A stretch of DNA of 8,895 nucleotides from positions 1-8,895 of the forward strand of contig DDMF01000149.1 in the NCBI GenBank assembly GCA_002340515.1, written 5' to 3'. The notes under the pieces are model-generated. The model was not told where the DNA came from, ran no database searches, and worked only from the letters and a program-made list of their open reading frames with translations. Positions 7,176 through 8,895 of the stretch are shown one piece after another. The first letter of the stretch is position 1. Each line of letters opens with the position of its first letter. Source of the DNA: Rhodobacteraceae bacterium UBA2553. Lineage in GTDB: Bacteria > Pseudomonadota > Alphaproteobacteria > Rhodobacterales > Rhodobacteraceae. The position numbers and the translations under genes are program-made.

Positions 7176-7859
7176 ATGCTGAAGATGACGTTAAAACGCC
7201 TATTGGGCGCGATGATATTTGCGGGTGTGCTTGCGGGAACCCCAGTGGTTGCTGTGGCAGATGCAGATGGCGCACAGGATCCGATCGTGGCGCTGTTCAC
7301 CAAGCTCTTTCACACCGAAAAAGCGGGGGTCTCGGCAATGTCCGATGACCAGATCCAGCGTTTGGCCAGTCTTCCAACAGAAAAACCCCGCCGCAGCAAG
7401 GCCCTGAGCTATGACAAGAGCTGGCTGGCCGAGCAGCCCAAACCCAAAGGGGGCAAGGCGTGGCAATGCCTGACTGAGGCGCTGTATTTTGAAGCCCGTG
7501 GCGAAAGCCTGAAAGGCCAGTTTGCTGTCGCTGAAGTGATTTTGAACAGGGTTGACCACGCGCGTTTCCCCAATTCGGTCTGTGGTGTGATCAATCAGGG
7601 CACAGGTAAGAAGTTCCAGTGCCAGTTTACCTATACCTGTGATGGGCGCGCCGAAGTCGTCAATGAACCTGCCGCGTTTGAACGCGTGGGAAAAGTGGCG
7701 CAGGCCATGATCGCCGGTGCGCCGCGCACGCTGACCGATGGGGCGACCCATTATCATACCACGGCGGTGCGCCCAAAATGGGCCAAGCGGTTTGAAAACA
7801 CCACGAAAATCGGCGTTCACCGTTTTTATCGCATGCCCGTCCGCGTGTCCTCAAACTGA
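7176..7859 (+). CDS. Exported cell wall hydrolase, SleB/CwlJ family
   Basis: A 227-residue protein. Residues 1-29 form a signal peptide (MLKMTLKRLL, then GAMIFAGVLAGTPVVAVA), with likely cleavage near AVA-DA. Residues 30-95 are a low-complexity, Lys/Pro-rich linker. The hydrolase domain (PF07486 type) runs from about 96 to 220: CLTEALYFEARGESLKGQF, AVAEVILNRVDHARFPNSVC, GVINQGTGKKFQCQFTY, then DGATHYHTTAVRPKWAK and IGVHRFYR. Glu106 in YFEARGE is the expected catalytic acid of this lytic-transglycosylase-like family. Four cysteines (98, 136, 149, 155) may form disulphides, which would suit the periplasm. In spore formers SleB degrades cortex peptidoglycan; in a non-sporulating alphaproteobacterium the role is more likely wall remodelling. 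The start follows a GGGAG site. No terminator is visible between it and folB 108 bases on, so read-through is possible. Confidence 0.88.
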   Translation: MLKMTLKRLLGAMIFAGVLAGTPVVAVADADGAQDPIVALFTKLFHTEKAGVSAMSDDQIQRLASLPTEKPRRSKALSYDKSWLAEQPKPKGGKAWQCLTEALYFEARGESLKGQFAVAEVILNRVDHARFPNSVCGVINQGTGKKFQCQFTYTCDGRAEVVNEPAAFERVGKVAQAMIAGAPRTLTDGATHYHTTAVRPKWAKRFENTTKIGVHRFYRMPVRVSSN

Positions 7860-7879
7860 CACATAATCTGTGCGGTTTT

Positions 7880-7907
7880 GCACTGGTTTGGGTCGGTTCG
7901 CACTGGT
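7880..7907 (+). repeat. Two direct copies of GCACTGGT, 20 bases apart
   Basis: GCACTGGT occurs at 7880-7887 and 7900-7907, within looser similarity (CGGTTTTGCACTGGTTT against CGGTTCGCACTGGTCTT). The 20-base period is about two helical turns. It lies between the SleB-type gene and folB, 60 bases or more before the folB start, and could be a tandem regulator site; chance is also possible. Confidence 0.35.
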
Positions 7908-7958
7908 CTTTCCCCGTGATTTCAGGGCAACATTGGCCCAGAAAAATTGCGGAAGCCC

Positions 7959-7962
7959 GAGG
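7959..7962 (+). promoter_or_regulatory. Ribosome binding site deciding the folB start
   Basis: GAGG five bases before the ATG at 7968. It favours this start over the in-frame TTG at 7947. Confidence 0.55.
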
Positions 7963-7967
7963 CCAGT

Positions 7968-8843
7968 ATGACGTCAAACAACAGCTCAGCATTTGAACCC
8001 CTTTTGGCGCGTGTCGCTGAGATGGGGGAAAGCCGTCCCGCGGACCGAATTTCTGTGCGTGATCATGTAGTTGCCGTGGAAATTGGTGCGTTTCAGACGG
8101 AACGCGATGTAACCCAGAGGGTCAGCTTTAGCGTGGTGGTCGAAGTGGCCCCAAGTGCCGGTGCTGAAACCGATGATGTCGATGACATCTTGTCCTACGA
8201 CACCATCACCGAAGCAATTGCGACCGAGCTGGCCGCGGAGCGCTTGAACCTGTTGGAAACGCTGGCGGAACGGATTGCAGTCCGGATCCTGCGCGAACCA
8301 CAGCCGTTGCGGGTGTTCATCCGCATCGAGAAATTGGACCGGGGGCCGGGCAAGCTGGGTGTGGAGATTGTGCGCGACCGGACCGTGGCACAGGCGCTGG
8401 ACGCCGCCGAAATCCCGGCACCATTGATTGTGCATTTGGGCAACGCCGCGATTGCGTCCCCTTGGTTGGGCGCGTTCTTGGACCGTTGCGCCGCTGATCC
8501 CCGCGCGGTGGTGTTGATGGTTGGGGCAGGGGAGTTGCCCGCCCCACATACCGGCGAGGTCCGCAGCCAACGCTGGGTGGATCTCTTGGCGATGGAACAA
8601 AACGCCTGCCTTTTGTCCGCCCGCGATGCACGCCTTAAGGTGGTGGCCACAAGAACCGAGCTGGATTGGGGCATAAAAAATGCGCAATTGTCGATCTGGG
8701 CACCAACCAAAATGGTGATGGACGCCGTCGAGGGGCCAGAGGCCTTGACCGACCGGGCAATGACAGGTTGGCTCGTGCGTGAGCTGGGCGCGTCGGGCAC
8801 ACGCTTTATCGATACTGCAAATGGGTTGGAGGATCCGTTGTGA
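7968..8843 (+). CDS. folB: Dihydroneopterin aldolase with extra C-terminal kinase-fold-like domain
   Basis: FolB splits 7,8-dihydroneopterin into 6-hydroxymethyl-dihydropterin and glycolaldehyde in folate synthesis. Residues 26-138 form the FolB domain: DRISVRDHVVAVEIGAF, the acidic stretch AETDDVDDILSYDTITEAI with Tyr78, LNLLETLAERIAVRIL with Glu97, and FIRIEKLDRG with Lys122, matching the catalytic Lys of E. coli FolB (about 120 aa). The protein is 291 residues, so about 145 residues are extra. That part (152-285) reads VHLGNAAIASPWLGAFL, AVVLMVGAG, LLAMEQNACLLSA, WAPTKMVMDA and ALTDRAMTGWLVRELGA. In order and spacing these resemble the amino-acid-kinase family of COG2054/MfnE type, with phosphate loops altered (GNA for GGS, GAG for GGG). 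This is pattern recognition only. The start is the ATG at 7968 after GAGG. The stop overlaps the next gene by 4 bases. Confidence 0.87.
   Translation: MTSNNSSAFEPLLARVAEMGESRPADRISVRDHVVAVEIGAFQTERDVTQRVSFSVVVEVAPSAGAETDDVDDILSYDTITEAIATELAAERLNLLETLAERIAVRILREPQPLRVFIRIEKLDRGPGKLGVEIVRDRTVAQALDAAEIPAPLIVHLGNAAIASPWLGAFLDRCAADPRAVVLMVGAGELPAPHTGEVRSQRWVDLLAMEQNACLLSARDARLKVVATRTELDWGIKNAQLSIWAPTKMVMDAVEGPEALTDRAMTGWLVRELGASGTRFIDTANGLEDPL
8828..8833 (+). promoter_or_regulatory. Strong ribosome binding site of the next gene
   Basis: GGAGGA within the end of folB, six bases before the GTG at 8840. It is the best Shine-Dalgarno in the window and supports a real gene starting there. Confidence 0.65.
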
Positions 8844-8895
8844 GCGACCGCGCGCGCCTTTATCACCACGCCCTCCCCCGCCAAGGCGCGCCTTT
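8840..8895 (+). CDS. Start of a gene at the right edge, probably dihydropteroate synthase
   Basis: A GTG at 8840 overlaps the folB stop (GTGA) and follows a strong GGAGGA. Eighteen codons are visible (MSDRARLYHHALPRQGAP). They are too few to identify a family. In Rhodobacterales I recall folP following folB, and FolP N-termini of this group often start with a short Tyr/Pro-rich stretch, so folP is the likely identity, but by context only. Confidence 0.55.
   Translation, partial: MSDRARLYHHALPRQGAP

Noticed and set aside
7200..7820. 206-codon minus-strand open frame opposite the SleB-type gene
   Set aside because: Antisense shadow; the plus strand has signal peptide and hydrolase motifs.
7986..8687. 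233-codon minus-strand open frame opposite folB
   Set aside because: Antisense shadow of a confidently recognised FolB frame.

Overview
The window looks like a chromosomal segment of an alphaproteobacterium, most likely a marine Rhodobacterales (Roseobacter-type) species. Codon third positions are GC-rich. The order glyQ, small membrane protein, glyS, PPDK-like protein, SleB-type hydrolase, folB, folP is one I associate with that group from memory. Most of the window is ordinary housekeeping sequence; no tRNA, rRNA, CRISPR array, insertion sequence or prophage was seen.

Layout. (1) Bases 1-407, minus strand: the 5' part of a secreted SPOR-domain protein that runs off the left edge. (2) Bases 408-635: a divergent intergenic region with a candidate promoter for glyQ. 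(3) Bases 636-4293: a tight operon of glyQ (glycyl-tRNA synthetase alpha), a 155-aa single-pass membrane protein of the DUF6446 type, and glyS (beta), closed by a GC-rich terminator inside a 14-bp inverted repeat. (4) Bases 4461-7010: a large protein of the pyruvate, phosphate dikinase family. Its phosphohistidine and PEP/pyruvate domains are intact, but its nucleotide-binding domain is strongly altered. (5) Bases 7176-7859: an exported SleB/CwlJ-type cell wall hydrolase. (6) Bases 7968-8843: a FolB-type dihydroneopterin aldolase carrying a second domain of about 145 residues. It overlaps by 4 bases the start of a further gene at the right edge, probably folP.

How the genes relate. GlyQ and GlyS form the tetrameric glycyl-tRNA synthetase. 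FolB and the presumed FolP act in successive parts of folate synthesis. The SPOR-domain protein and the SleB-type hydrolase both point to the cell envelope. The PPDK-like protein stands alone in its own transcription unit.

Three points deserve most attention. The middle of glyS (about 3163-3775) has a sharply different codon usage and looks like a recombined block, with an over-long linker inside it. The PPDK-like protein has lost most residues that bind ATP in classical PPDK. The C-terminal half of the FolB protein resembles a degenerate amino-acid-kinase fold (COG2054/MfnE-like), which would be an unusual fusion in a folate enzyme.
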